Shown in pieces: positions 28,171 to 37,210 of a DNA stretch of 64,000 nt. The notes beneath the pieces were generated by a model that saw nothing but the letters and a program-made list of their open reading frames with translations, had not been told where the DNA came from and did not search any database. Every line of letters begins with the position of its first letter. Positions within the stretch are counted from its first letter, which is position 1. Both the position numbers and the translations under genes were made by a program. The stretch comes from Shewanella sp. TC10 (GTDB lineage: Bacteria; Pseudomonadota; Gammaproteobacteria; Enterobacterales; Shewanellaceae), in contig NZ_VKHR01000009.1 of the NCBI RefSeq assembly GCF_009663145.1, positions 40,035 through 104,034 on the forward strand. The letters run 5' to 3'.

Positions 28171-28247
28171 TGGTGCGGATGGGAGGATTCGAACCTCCGA
28201 CCGCCTGGTTCGTAGCCAGGTACTCTATCCAGCTGAGCTACATCCGC
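28171..28247 (-). tRNA. tRNA-Arg(ACG), copy 2
   Basis: 77 nt, same sequence and anticodon loop (CTACGAA) as the other Arg copies, CCA encoded. Confidence 0.98.
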
Positions 28248-28276
28248 TCATTAAATAATTCAAACACAAATAGCAA

Positions 28277-28353
28277 TGGTGCGGATGGGAGGATTCGAAC
28301 CTCCGACCGCCTGGTTCGTAGCCAGGTACTCTATCCAGCTGAGCTACATCCGC
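28277..28353 (-). tRNA. tRNA-Arg(ACG), copy 1
   Basis: 77 nt, same sequence as the other Arg copies. It directly follows the first tRNA-Ser in the transcript, as argV follows serV in E. coli. Confidence 0.98.
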
Positions 28354-28373
28354 ATCGATATACTATTTTAAGA

Positions 28374-28467
<94 letters not shown>

Positions 28468-28475
28468 GTTTCTTG

Positions 28476-28509
28476 GGCGGTATATTACTGTTTGAAGAAA
28501 ATAAGTCAA
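28476..28509 (-). promoter_or_regulatory. Promoter of the tRNA operon with GC-rich discriminator
   Basis: On the minus strand: -35 TTGACT (28504-28509), 16-bp spacer, -10 TAATAT (28482-28487), then a GC-rich discriminator CCGCCC before the start region. A GC-rich discriminator is the mark of ppGpp/DksA-repressed stable-RNA promoters, and relA is in this window. Confidence 0.75.
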
Positions 28510-28794
28510 ACCCTTTTTCAGAAACATATATTCATTTGAACTGTTTTTAATCATATTGCCGACTTAAGCCACAAAAATTTTCAATTCACCCTACCGATTT
28601 TTGTTTTTTAAGTTAAAAACAATTAAATCGATTTTTTACTCTAACGGCTAAATCGGACTGTTTAGACGGCAAAATGTTTTTTTATAGGATTTTAAGCTCC
28701 AATAACTTTAGCTCAGGATTTTAGTTAGTTTTGCTAGCCTAAGAAGATAGTTTGATTGCTTGCTTATATATAGAGGCTACGAAATAGAAACAAA

Positions 28795-28880
28795 AAGTAG
28801 ATGTAGAAATAAGAAGTAGTAGAAGTAGTAGAAGCAGTAGAAGTAGAACTAAGAAGTAGAAGTAGAAGTAGAAGTAGAAA
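28795..28880. repeat. Purine-rich AGTAGA repeat tract
   Basis: About 85 bp composed almost wholly of AGTAGA/AAGTAG units with occasional AACTAAG interruptions, on the plus strand. The period is mainly 6 and 9 bases. It looks like simple-sequence expansion. Confidence 0.9.
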
Positions 28881-29118
28881 GTGCATCCAATCAGATTAGG
28901 TAGACGAAACTGCATCCAAACACAGCAAAGCTATTATTTTGAGATATTGCTGAAACATTCACTCTGTATAATCAGCTATTAAAGTACGATTGAACTTTGC
29001 TAAAGAGTTATGAGGCTAAAGAGTTGCGAGGTCATTCGGAGATAGAAGTGACCGGTTCAAATATTGAAGATTGATGGCCTGATGCTTTTTCTAGGAGATA
29101 TTCTTAAATAGCAGACAC

Positions 29119-29143
29119 AAAAAAGCCAGCATAAACTGGCTTT
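29119..29143 (-). terminator. Terminator of csrA
   Basis: AAAGCCAG / CTGGCTTT arms with a 6-nt loop and T-run on the minus strand, 31 bp past the csrA stop. Confidence 0.85.
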
Positions 29144-29173
29144 AATGGCATAACGCTTAACAATTCTGATTTA

Positions 29174-29374
29174 TCAGAAATTGCCACCCTCTGGGGTAGT
29201 GTTTCCAGATTTTTCAGACTGGATACGTTGGTAAATTTCTTCACGATGAACTGATACTTCTTTAGGTGCATTCACACCGATACGTACCTGGTTACCTTTA
29301 ACACCTAGTACAGTAACAGTAACTTCATCACCTATCATTAATGTTTCGCCTACACGGCGAGTCAAAATCAGCAT
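29174..29374 (-). CDS. csrA: Carbon storage regulator CsrA
   Basis: 66 residues. CsrA is a homodimeric RNA-binding protein that blocks or stabilises mRNAs at GGA motifs. The sequence is canonical: [34 protein letters not shown] and [11 protein letters not shown], including the RNA-contacting Arg44-equivalent in VHREEI. The C-terminal tail ([14 protein letters not shown]) is variable in the family. AAGGAG lies 7 bases before the ATG. The place next to alaS and the Ser/Arg tRNA genes matches E. coli. Its activity would be set by Csr sRNAs made under BarA/UvrY control; barA lies at 56.8 kb in this window. Confidence 0.98.
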   Translation of the reverse strand: MLILTRRVGETLMIGDEVTVTVLGVKGNQVRIGVNAPKEVSVHREEIYQRIQSEKSGNTTPEGGNF

Positions 29375-29904
29375 TCGATTGCTCCTTTAGTTCAATCAGC
29401 ATACACCAGCTTCTATCCGTAATATGCGCGTTTTAATAGTGTTAGCTTAATACAAATCATTAGTTACGACACTAAATCAATAAAATTTTTAAGCTTTTTA
29501 GCGTAAAAAATCGAAAATCAATGAAATTTGGCAATATAAAGGTCTGCTTGTATCAAGCTGTTAACATTTGCAGACCATTCTTTAGACAAAGCTAAAACAG
29601 AACCTTCAAAACAAGTTGATGCTTTCATAAACAAAAAAGCATAAAAATCTATACTAATTTAATTTATAGTGCTTTGAACCAGATTTTAATAAAAAACGAT
29701 GTCTCATAACTCGTTAATCGACATCGATAATTATACTATGCCAAACCTTATACAATCACTCAAGCCATAAAGCGGTTGTCTTTGGTTGATGATGAAATAA
29801 CTTAAACCAAATCACTTTATTAAGTTCATTTGGCTAAGCTAACTTCATAAAGTCATCACCAACCCACTTCAAGCATTCAACCTGCTTGGCTTACTATTTT
29901 TTGA
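29375..29904. other. Non-coding region between alaS and csrA
   Basis: 530 bp, A/T-rich, with no credible gene and no clear terminator after alaS. It must carry the csrA promoter(s). No trace of an aspartokinase gene is seen here. Confidence 0.6.
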
Positions 29905-32529
29905 TTAGCTTAAGCGCTCAGTTAACCAAGGTTGAACAAGTGCTAAAGCATTGTCCAGATTTTCAGGTTGAGTGCCGCCTGCTTGCGCCATATCAGGGCG
30001 TCCACCGCCCTTACCGCCAACTTGTTGCGCAACCATAGCCACTAACTCACCGGCTTTAACTTTACCGACAAGGTCTTTACTCACACCAGCAATTAAGTTC
30101 ACTTTGCCTTCGTTGGCAATACCTAGCACGATAATGGCTGAGTTAAGCTTTTGCTTGAGCTCATCTTGAAGACCACGTAAAGATTTAGGATCAACTCCTT
30201 CAAGTTTTTTCACTAAGACTTTGACGCCGTTAAGCTCAATTGCTTCGCCTGCAATATCAGCACTTGCAGCTGCCGCGAGCTTGTCTTTTAGCTGAGACAT
30301 TTCTTTTTCTAGTTGCTTCACTTTATCAAGTTGCGCTTTAAGTTTAGCAACCACAGAAGCTGAATCAGACTTGAGTAATGAAGCCGCTTTATCAAGCTGT
30401 GCTTGTTGCTCAGCAACATACGCCATTGCCGCAGCACCTGTAACAGCTTCAATACGACGAATACCCGCAGCGATACCGCCTTCGGATGTGATTTTGAATA
30501 AACCAATATCACCAGTTCGGCCAACATGAGTACCACCACATAGCTCAATCGAGAAGTCACCCATAGTGACAACACGTACTTCGCTATCGTACTTTTCACC
30601 GAATAAAGCCATAGCACCCTGCTCTTTGGCCTCATCAATACCCATTACCGCCGTTTTTAATTGATGGTTGCGACGAATTTGAGTGTTAACCATTTCTTCA
30701 ACTTGCTTAAGCTCTGCAGCAGTTACCGCTTCAAAGTGTGCAAAGTCAAAACGTAAGCGCTCAGGATTAACCAATGAACCTTTTTGATTAACATGGGTAC
30801 CTAATACATTACGTAAAGCTGAGTGTAATAAGTGGGTGACTGAGTGATTAAGCTGAGTACGGTGGCGTAATTTTTTATCCACTTCAGCAGCAACCGTTTG
30901 ACCGACAGTTAATGTACCTGCAGTTAACTTACCTTCATGACCAAAAGCTTGACCAAAGATTTGTGTGTCTGAAACAGCAAATAGATTGTCGCCAATTGAT
31001 AACTGACCTTTATCACCAACTTGACCACCTGATTCGGCGTAAAATGGCGTGTTATCTAAAACAATGACAGCTTCTTGCCCAGCAGATAAAGAATCTACCG
31101 CAGTACCTTCAACATATATTGCACTGATTTTGCCTTCGCCATTCAAGTCGGTATAACCGCAAAACTCGGTCTCGCCTTCAATTTTAAGGCCACTGTTATA
31201 GTCAGTCCCAAAGTTACCTGCTGCTTGTGCACGACTACGCTGTTCTGCCATTGCCGACTCAAAGCCCGCTTCATCAACTGTGATATCACGTTCACGGCAA
31301 ACATCAGCAGTAAGATCTACAGGGAAACCGTATGTGTCATATAGTTTAAATGCCGTTTCACCATCAAGCACATTAGTCGTTAACTCGTTTAACGCCGCAT
31401 CTAAAATCCCTAAACCACGTTCTAAGGTTCTAGCAAATTGCTCTTCTTCTGCTTTTAATGACTTTTCAATAATGGCTTTTGCTTCAACAAGGCCTTTACC
31501 TGCATCGCCCATGACTTCGATAAGTGTCGGCAGTAACTTGTAGAAGAAAGTCTCTGTTGCGCCAAGCTTATTACCATGACGCACTGCGCGGCGAATAATA
31601 CGACGTAAAACGTAACCACGGCCTTCATTTGATGGCATAACACCATCAGCAATAAGGAACGAACAAGAGCGAATATGATCAGCGATAACACGTAGTGACT
31701 TATTTTCTAAATCTTCAACGCCAATGATCTCAGCCGCTTTTTTAATTAACGCTTGGAAAATATCAATTTCGTAGTTTGAATGAACGCCTTGCATAATTGC
31801 AGCAATACGCTCGATCCCCATACCAGTATCAACAGACGGTTTTGGTAGCGGCTTCATTTCACCGTCAGCTTGACGGTTATACTGCATGAAGACGATGTTC
31901 CAAATCTCAATAAAGCGATCGCCATCTTCTTCAGGTGTGCCTGGGCGGCCGCCCCAAATATGTTCACCGTGATCGTAGAAGATTTCAGAACATGGACCAC
32001 AAGGGCCTGTATCACCCATCTGCCAGAAATTATCAGATGCATACGGTGCACCTTTGTTGTCGCCAATACGGATAATGTTTTCAGCAGCAACACCAATCTT
32101 TTTATTCCAGATTTCAAATGCTTCATCATCTGTATCATAGATAGTGACGCATAATTTCTCTGTTGGTAATTTCAATGTTTGAGTTAGGAAGTTCCATGCA
32201 TATGAAATAGCTTCTTCTTTAAAGTAATCACCGAAGCTGAAGTTACCTAACATTTCAAAGAACGTATGGTGACGAGCGGTATAACCCACATTGTCTAAAT
32301 CATTATGTTTACCACCAGCACGAACACAGCGTTGTGACGTTGTCGCACGTGTGTAACCACGGTTTTCTAAGCCAAGAAAAGCTTCTTTAAACTGGTTCAT
32401 ACCAGCATTAGTGAATAATAACGTTGGATCGTTATGAGGCACTAAAGAGCTACTATCGACAACTTGGTGTCCGTTGTTACCAAAATACGCTAAAAATGCG
32501 CTTCTTAATTCTGTGGTGGTCTGAAACAT
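29905..32529 (-). CDS. alaS: Alanine--tRNA ligase
   Basis: 874 residues, the usual size. It charges tRNA-Ala and edits misacylated Ser/Gly. The N-terminal class II catalytic core shows [53 protein letters not shown] and [20 protein letters not shown]. The editing domain has the zinc motif [12 protein letters not shown] (HxxxH) and the distal [12 protein letters not shown]. The C-terminal domain is coiled and ends in the Gly-rich [15 protein letters not shown] segment. The gene lies between csrA and the PhzF-like gene; in E. coli recX and recA would follow upstream. Confidence 0.98.
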   Translation of the reverse strand: MFQTTTELRSAFLAYFGNNGHQVVDSSSLVPHNDPTLLFTNAGMNQFKEAFLGLENRGYTRATTSQRCVRAGGKHNDLDNVGYTARHHTFFEMLGNFSFGDYFKEEAISYAWNFLTQTLKLPTEKLCVTIYDTDDEAFEIWNKKIGVAAENIIRIGDNKGAPYASDNFWQMGDTGPCGPCSEIFYDHGEHIWGGRPGTPEEDGDRFIEIWNIVFMQYNRQADGEMKPLPKPSVDTGMGIERIAAIMQGVHSNYEIDIFQALIKKAAEIIGVEDLENKSLRVIADHIRSCSFLIADGVMPSNEGRGYVLRRIIRRAVRHGNKLGATETFFYKLLPTLIEVMGDAGKGLVEAKAIIEKSLKAEEEQFARTLERGLGILDAALNELTTNVLDGETAFKLYDTYGFPVDLTADVCRERDITVDEAGFESAMAEQRSRAQAAGNFGTDYNSGLKIEGETEFCGYTDLNGEGKISAIYVEGTAVDSLSAGQEAVIVLDNTPFYAESGGQVGDKGQLSIGDNLFAVSDTQIFGQAFGHEGKLTAGTLTVGQTVAAEVDKKLRHRTQLNHSVTHLLHSALRNVLGTHVNQKGSLVNPERLRFDFAHFEAVTAAELKQVEEMVNTQIRRNHQLKTAVMGIDEAKEQGAMALFGEKYDSEVRVVTMGDFSIELCGGTHVGRTGDIGLFKITSEGGIAAGIRRIEAVTGAAAMAYVAEQQAQLDKAASLLKSDSASVVAKLKAQLDKVKQLEKEMSQLKDKLAAAASADIAGEAIELNGVKVLVKKLEGVDPKSLRGLQDELKQKLNSAIIVLGIANEGKVNLIAGVSKDLVGKVKAGELVAMVAQQVGGKGGGRPDMAQAGGTQPENLDNALALVQPWLTERLS

Positions 32530-32736
32530 GAAATCGCCCTAAATGGATAAATTCTATTTATCATGAAGCTGTATATCAGCTCGAATATTGGCAACATTAT
32601 ATACTTAAACAAACTGAAGGTGCGAGAATCTAGCGGCTAAGATTAGTGATTTTCTTGCATTGGATGGCGATTACGCTAATCGACAATTCATTTTATTGAA
32701 ATGAAACACTAAAACCTGTCATTTATCCGCCTAGCT

Positions 32737-33606
32737 TTAACAAACCTTAGCAATAACATTTATCTTGTTAGTATTGCGAATAACTTGATAGATCCCACCA
32801 GATAAAGACAGTTGCTCACAAATGTAGTTAACGCCGTATTCACACTGCCAGAATTCGGCAATAACTGGCGCAGCTGAACCGGTAGCACTATCTTCTTTGG
32901 CTCCATATTGTGGTGAAAAGTATCTAAAAAATATCTCATTTTTATTGGCTGCTTTATAAGTAACAATCAGCGCTTGTTGTGTTAACTCGCTAAACTTTTT
33001 CTCATCAAAATCAAAGTTCACCACAGCTTCTTTACTGGCTAATGGAACAATCAAATAACCATTCAAATTAGCGGTTTGTTTCGCCTTATCAAGCTGCGCC
33101 GCATTATTAACAACAACTTCATCAACAACAGCTTCAAACTTTTTCGTTTCATCTAAACAAATATGATTATCGATAACTTCGACCAAATCAGATGATAATG
33201 AAGGTGCTATAAGTTCAACGGCAGCCAGTTCAAGAATGTATGTACTATTTGAGTTTGATTTAACCTTAATGTGCTTGTTTATAAATGTGCAATGTGAAAG
33301 GTTAATGTCAGTATTAAGTTCACTGACAATGACATCTGCAGCAGCTAAGGCGCCATGACCACATAAGATCACTTCAGTTTCAGGTGAGAACCAACGAATA
33401 TGATAACCAAGCCCGGTATGATTGCTGTCTTTAAAAATAAACGCACTGATTGGCAATTGGTTTTCTGCAGCGCGTTTCTGCATCATTGATTCGTTTTCAA
33501 AAACCACTATTGAGCAGCAAACTTCTACTGCTGCGGGGTTACCAGCTTGAGTGTCACCAGTAAAAACTTGGCGAATAAATTGATTGAATAAAGGCTGTTG
33601 GGTCAT
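32737..33606 (-). CDS. PhzF-family protein lacking the catalytic Glu
   Basis: 289 residues from the ATG at 33606; the frame extends 9 codons upstream without a better ribosome site. The duplicated PhzF/diaminopimelate-epimerase-like fold is recognisable: FIRQVFTGDTQAGNPAAV at the start, RWFSPETEVILCGHGALAAA (residues ~71-90), and EDSATGSAAPVIAEFW in the second half. The segment that normally reads SETAF with the catalytic Glu reads PISAF here (Ile53), so classic PhzF isomerase chemistry is unlikely, unless another residue serves. Substrate unknown. It is transcribed toward alaS and away from the EgtB gene. Confidence 0.82.
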   Translation of the reverse strand: MTQQPLFNQFIRQVFTGDTQAGNPAAVEVCCSIVVFENESMMQKRAAENQLPISAFIFKDSNHTGLGYHIRWFSPETEVILCGHGALAAADVIVSELNTDINLSHCTFINKHIKVKSNSNSTYILELAAVELIAPSLSSDLVEVIDNHICLDETKKFEAVVDEVVVNNAAQLDKAKQTANLNGYLIVPLASKEAVVNFDFDEKKFSELTQQALIVTYKAANKNEIFFRYFSPQYGAKEDSATGSAAPVIAEFWQCEYGVNYICEQLSLSGGIYQVIRNTNKINVIAKVC

Positions 33607-33633
33607 AGCTATTCCAATGAATAAGTCATGCAA

Positions 33634-34083
33634 ATTATGGTTTAATTCAGCTCGAAGAGCCTATCTATTGCTTAAAAGTTCCATCAATTAAAAGGCTTGC
33701 TCGAAACAAACTTGCACCTTAGTAGATCTCTTTAGTCATGGTTTTAATTAAACACTGAGGGTTAATTTTGCCCTGATTGCAGATGCCTAAAGGACTTAGA
33801 GTTTGCATAAATAGGCTTTAATGAAACAGTCATCATTAGTGAGTCATAATCTATATTTATATTAGAAAACATCTTGTATATTTAATCATCAGAAATCAAA
33901 TATAGAGATAACCTTGTATGCTTTTACCTTCATAACAAAATACTAAACCTATATGGTATTTGAGTGGAAAATTTTGAGTGGTTAATTTTCAATAGTAAAT
34001 AAGGACTAAACTAGAAGATATGTAGGTGTTATTAATTACTGTGTGCGCAATAAAACTGGAATTTTAAGGAAAAGGAAGTGTAT
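33634..34083. other. Intergenic region between the PhzF-like gene and egtB
   Basis: About 450 bp, A/T-rich, between divergent genes. It should carry both promoters. No clear operator, hairpin or small gene was seen. Confidence 0.6.
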
Positions 34084-35424
34084 ATGGAGATAAGCACGTC
34101 GCCTAAATTATCAAAACTCCTATTGTTACTTGAACGGTATAAAGCAACCAGAGCCGAAACTAATCAAATTTGTAATCGTTTAGAAATAGAAGATCTTTGC
34201 ATACAGCCTTGCGCTGAAGTCAGTCCACCCAAATGGCATTTAGGCCACACCACTTGGTTTTTTGAAGAGCTTATTCTAGTTCCATTTTTAACAGGCTATG
34301 AAAGATTCGGTGAACAATTCAGTCTAATATTTAATTCCTACTATAAAGCTGCGGGACTGCATTGGACCCAACAAAATCGTGGTCACCTTTCTAGGCCGAC
34401 CGTGGCAGAAATTTATCAATACCGAGAACAAACAGATCAATTAATAGCCAAGCTGCTTATTGATTTAGATTTATTAGAACATGACTTATTAAATAGTGAC
34501 TTTTCTAATAATGACTTACTAAATAGTGACTTGTTAGCTAGCCAACAGAGTGAAGTAGCAAAGCTGATTGAAATTGGAATTCATCATGAGCAGCAACATC
34601 ATGAATTACTCTATATGGATATCAAATATATCCTCCATTGCAACCCATCAACGCCTCCATATATTCAGCAACAGCTTCCAGCATCTAAAGAAGTAAAGCC
34701 GTCATGGCAAAGCTTTGACAGCCAATTAACAGAAATTGGTCATCAAGGAGATGGATATGCATTTGATAATGAGTGTCCTCAGCATAAAAGCTATTTAACT
34801 GGGTTTTCGATATCAGAAACCCTTGTCACCAATGGAGAATACCTTCAATTTATTGAAGGAAAAGGTTATCAGCAAGCGAAATATTGGCTGAGTATGGGCT
34901 GGGATTGGGTGTGCGAAAATAACCTAATATCACCACTTTATTGGCGACAAGTTAATGGACAGTGGTATGAATATACCTTCCATGGACTCGCCCCGATAGA
35001 TTTAAATGCTCCTGTGGTTCATGTCAGCTATTTTGAAGCAACCGCATATGCACAATGGCGACAATGCCGTTTACCGACAGAACAAGAATACGAGCACTTT
35101 CTATTTCATAGAGAGTTAGCTCATAAAGAACTTAGCCCCACCGATTTACAAGCTAATGTCTTCCATCCCAATAAAGCAGATGCGCAAACCCATCAAGTCT
35201 GGTGTTGGACCCAAAGCCATTATTCTGCTTATCCAGGTTACAAACCATTCGAAGGAAAGCTTGAAGAATACAATGGTAAATTTATGTGTAATCAATTCGT
35301 ACTTCGAGGGGGTTGCATAGCGACACCATCAAACCATTACCGTCATACTTATCGAAACTTTTATCAACCACACCAACAATGGATGTTTTCAGGTATCAGG
35401 CTTGCTAAAGATTTAAGGAATTAG
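34084..35424 (+). CDS. egtB: Ergothioneine-type sulfoxide synthase EgtB
   Basis: 446 residues from the ATG at 34084 (AAGGA 7 bases upstream; a GTG six bases earlier is also possible). The enzyme joins a thiol to hercynine with O2 at a non-haem iron. The N-terminal DinB-like helical domain carries the iron ligands: His in WHLGHTTWFFE (52-55) and the HHEQQHHE cluster (167-174). FNSYYKAAG and RGHLSRPTVAEIYQYR are also EgtB signatures. The C-terminal formylglycine-generating-like domain has RLPTEQEYEHF, VWCWTQSHYSAYPGY, EYNGKFM and VLRGGCIATP. Residues ~137-155 contain a Leu-Asn-Ser-Asp-rich micro-repeat (DLLNSD twice) between helices. EgtD follows 9 bp later. OvoA-type enzymes would be a fusion; here the methyltransferase is separate. 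Confidence 0.93.
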   Translation: MEISTSPKLSKLLLLLERYKATRAETNQICNRLEIEDLCIQPCAEVSPPKWHLGHTTWFFEELILVPFLTGYERFGEQFSLIFNSYYKAAGLHWTQQNRGHLSRPTVAEIYQYREQTDQLIAKLLIDLDLLEHDLLNSDFSNNDLLNSDLLASQQSEVAKLIEIGIHHEQQHHELLYMDIKYILHCNPSTPPYIQQQLPASKEVKPSWQSFDSQLTEIGHQGDGYAFDNECPQHKSYLTGFSISETLVTNGEYLQFIEGKGYQQAKYWLSMGWDWVCENNLISPLYWRQVNGQWYEYTFHGLAPIDLNAPVVHVSYFEATAYAQWRQCRLPTEQEYEHFLFHRELAHKELSPTDLQANVFHPNKADAQTHQVWCWTQSHYSAYPGYKPFEGKLEEYNGKFMCNQFVLRGGCIATPSNHYRHTYRNFYQPHQQWMFSGIRLAKDLRN

Positions 35425-35433
35425 GGATAAAAA

Positions 35434-36423
35434 GTGAAAATATCTAAAATTGATAACAGCAAAAAAGCTGTTGCAGCAATGAATAAAGAGCAATTTGCTA
35501 TCGATGTGCTCACAGGGTTGAGCACATCTCCAAAAGCACTGCAGGCCAAGTATTTTTATGATGATACTGGCAGTAAAATATTTCAAAAAATCACTCAGCA
35601 CCCTGACTATTATCCGACAAAAACTGAGTACGAAATATTAGATTCTGTTAAACACCAACTTGCAGATCTTATTAATGAATCAGAAATCGACATAATCGAG
35701 CTAGGTGCAGGAGATGGCCATAAAACTCAGTTAATCATAAATGGTTTTATCGATAACAATTGTAAAGTGAATTACTACCCGATCGATATTTCAGAAAAAG
35801 CGATGTTAATGCTAAAAGAGACCATTAGTCCTCATCCATTTGTTGAGTGTCATGGCATCGTCGCTGAATATTTCGAAGGCTTACGTCAGGTAAGGGAAAC
35901 ATCTAAGAATCGACTGTTAGTATTATTTCTTGGATCAAATATCGGTAATTTTGACCGAGTCCAAAACCAAGGTTTTCTGAGACGTCTATGGATGAACATG
36001 GACAACAATGATTACTTACTTGCGGGGTTTGACTTAAAGAAGGATGTCGATGTGCTAACTAAGGCGTATAACGACTCCAGCGGACTGACAAGTGACTTTA
36101 ATTTAAATTTACTAACACGAATCAATAACGAACTTGGCGGTGACTTTGATATCAGTAAATTTCAGCATTTTGGTGTTTATAGTCCGTTACTCGGGGCTAT
36201 GGAAAGTTATGTCATCGCCACTGAACCGCAAAGCGTTTATATCGCTGAGTTAAAACGCCATTTTCACTTTGAAGCATTTGAACCTATACACTTAGAATTT
36301 TCATTTAAATTTTTAAAAAGTGACATTAACTTTATCAGTCAAAAAACTGGGTTTGAGGTCATTAGACATTTTAGTGATAACAAGGAGTACTTCATTGACT
36401 CCCTTTGGCAAGTACAAAAATAG
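35434..36423 (+). CDS. egtD: L-histidine N-alpha-methyltransferase EgtD
   Basis: 329 residues from a GTG with AGGGA before it, 9 bp after the egtB stop. It trimethylates histidine with S-adenosylmethionine to make hercynine, the EgtB substrate. Family signatures: KALQAKYFYDDTGSKIFQKI and YYPTKTEYEIL near the start, the SAM loop IIELGAGDGHKT (~88-99), LFLGSNIGNF (~163-172), AYNDSSGLTSDFNLNLL, and LEFSFKF, where Glu288 and Ser290 correspond to the residues that bind the histidine imidazole in the mycobacterial enzyme (E282/S284). The key residues therefore look intact. Co-transcribed with egtB. Confidence 0.94.
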   Translation: MKISKIDNSKKAVAAMNKEQFAIDVLTGLSTSPKALQAKYFYDDTGSKIFQKITQHPDYYPTKTEYEILDSVKHQLADLINESEIDIIELGAGDGHKTQLIINGFIDNNCKVNYYPIDISEKAMLMLKETISPHPFVECHGIVAEYFEGLRQVRETSKNRLLVLFLGSNIGNFDRVQNQGFLRRLWMNMDNNDYLLAGFDLKKDVDVLTKAYNDSSGLTSDFNLNLLTRINNELGGDFDISKFQHFGVYSPLLGAMESYVIATEPQSVYIAELKRHFHFEAFEPIHLEFSFKFLKSDINFISQKTGFEVIRHFSDNKEYFIDSLWQVQK

Positions 36424-36535
36424 TTTTAACTTTGAGCAATTACAAAGCTGTTGGATAAGCTCTATTTTAGGATGAATAATTAAAACGAGTTTTTCTCTAC
36501 AACGATTCAATAATGACTTTGGTAGGATAATAATT

Positions 36536-36940
36536 ATGGCAGATGACACTTCATATAAGACTCCACATGATACTCATAGCAATAAACAAAATGCGATCGC
36601 ATTCTATGAAATGGCTTATTTAGGTGAACCAGAAAAAGCCGTAGGTTTATATGTGGGTGCAGACTACATTCAACATAATCCGGTTGTTGGTGATGGCAAA
36701 CAAGCTTTTATCGATTATTTCACCGAAATGGCAGAGTATCAGGGTAAGAGCATTCGTTTTGTTAGAGCGATAGCTGAAGGTGATTTGGTTGCATTACATA
36801 CCCACCAAACTTGGCCTGGAAATGATCAATATATCACCATGGACTTCTTCCGTTTTGATGAGCACGGAAAAATTGTTGAGCATTGGGATTCAATTCAACA
36901 AATACCGAGTGAATCTAAAAACAACAATACCATGTACTAG
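36536..36940 (+). CDS. SnoaL/NTF2-like protein
   Basis: 134 residues. The fold is the small alpha+beta cone of the SnoaL/NTF2-like superfamily: NAIAFYEMAYLGEPEKAVGLY, YIQHNPVVGDGKQAFIDYF, FVRAIAEGDLVALHTHQTW and FFRFDEHGKIVEHWDSIQ. The Gln-His-Asn-Pro and terminal HWD motifs are those of the subgroup often annotated as aldol-condensation-like enzymes. Function is unknown. AGGA precedes the ATG and it follows egtD by 112 bp on the same strand, so it may be co-transcribed, but it is not a known ergothioneine gene. Confidence 0.8.
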   Translation: MADDTSYKTPHDTHSNKQNAIAFYEMAYLGEPEKAVGLYVGADYIQHNPVVGDGKQAFIDYFTEMAEYQGKSIRFVRAIAEGDLVALHTHQTWPGNDQYITMDFFRFDEHGKIVEHWDSIQQIPSESKNNNTMY

Positions 36941-36945
36941 CTTGG

Positions 36946-37035
36946 CTCATATTAGCCTTACTCGTATCAGCCTTGCTCATATTAGCCTTGCTCATATTAG
37001 CCTTACTCGTATCAGCCTGGCTCGCGTTAGCAAGG
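36946..37035. repeat. 15-bp tandem repeat (6 units) just after a stop codon
   Basis: Units of CTCATATTAGCCTTG type start at 36946, 36961, 36976, 36991, 37006 and 37021, with two alternating variants (CTCATATTAG and CTCGTATCAG). It begins 5 bp past the SnoaL-like stop codon. A 93-codon open frame over it is a by-product of the 15-base period. Confidence 0.95.
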
Positions 37036-37105
37036 CCCATATTTATGTTTCCAAATACTGATACTGATATTCAACTTAAACCATTAATATCCAATCTTAC
37101 TTAAT

Positions 37106-37140
37106 AAAAAAATCGCGATAGACATATGCCTATCGCGATT
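37106..37140 (-). terminator. Terminator of recA
   Basis: Eleven-bp perfect arms (AATCGCGATAG / CTATCGCGATT) with an 8-nt loop and seven T on the minus strand, about 70 bp past the recA stop. Confidence 0.93.
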
Positions 37141-37210
37141 ATTATATTTGCATCAAGTGGCTAGCAGTTGCCCCTTAAACAAAGTTTAGAATACTTAAGC
37201 TAAACTCGAC

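Larger units (their letters stand above)
28468..29173. other. Non-coding region between csrA and the tRNA operon
   Basis: About 700 bp with no credible gene. It contains the tRNA promoter at the left, a purine-rich repeat tract (28795-28880), two GTGCATCCAA-like direct repeats around 28880-28920, and the csrA terminator at the right. Confidence 0.65.

Noticed and set aside
28795..28880. AGTAGA tract as a Csr-type sRNA next to csrA
   Set aside because: It lacks the GGA-in-loop hairpins of CsrB/CsrC sRNAs and has no terminator; it is simple-sequence DNA.
29375..29904. A remnant aspartokinase or other gene between alaS and csrA
   Set aside because: No frame longer than chance and no recognisable peptide in either strand.
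36780..37061. Open frame with a repetitive S-L-A-H-I peptide
   Set aside because: It overlaps the SnoaL-like gene in another frame and exists only because the tandem repeat has a 15-base period.
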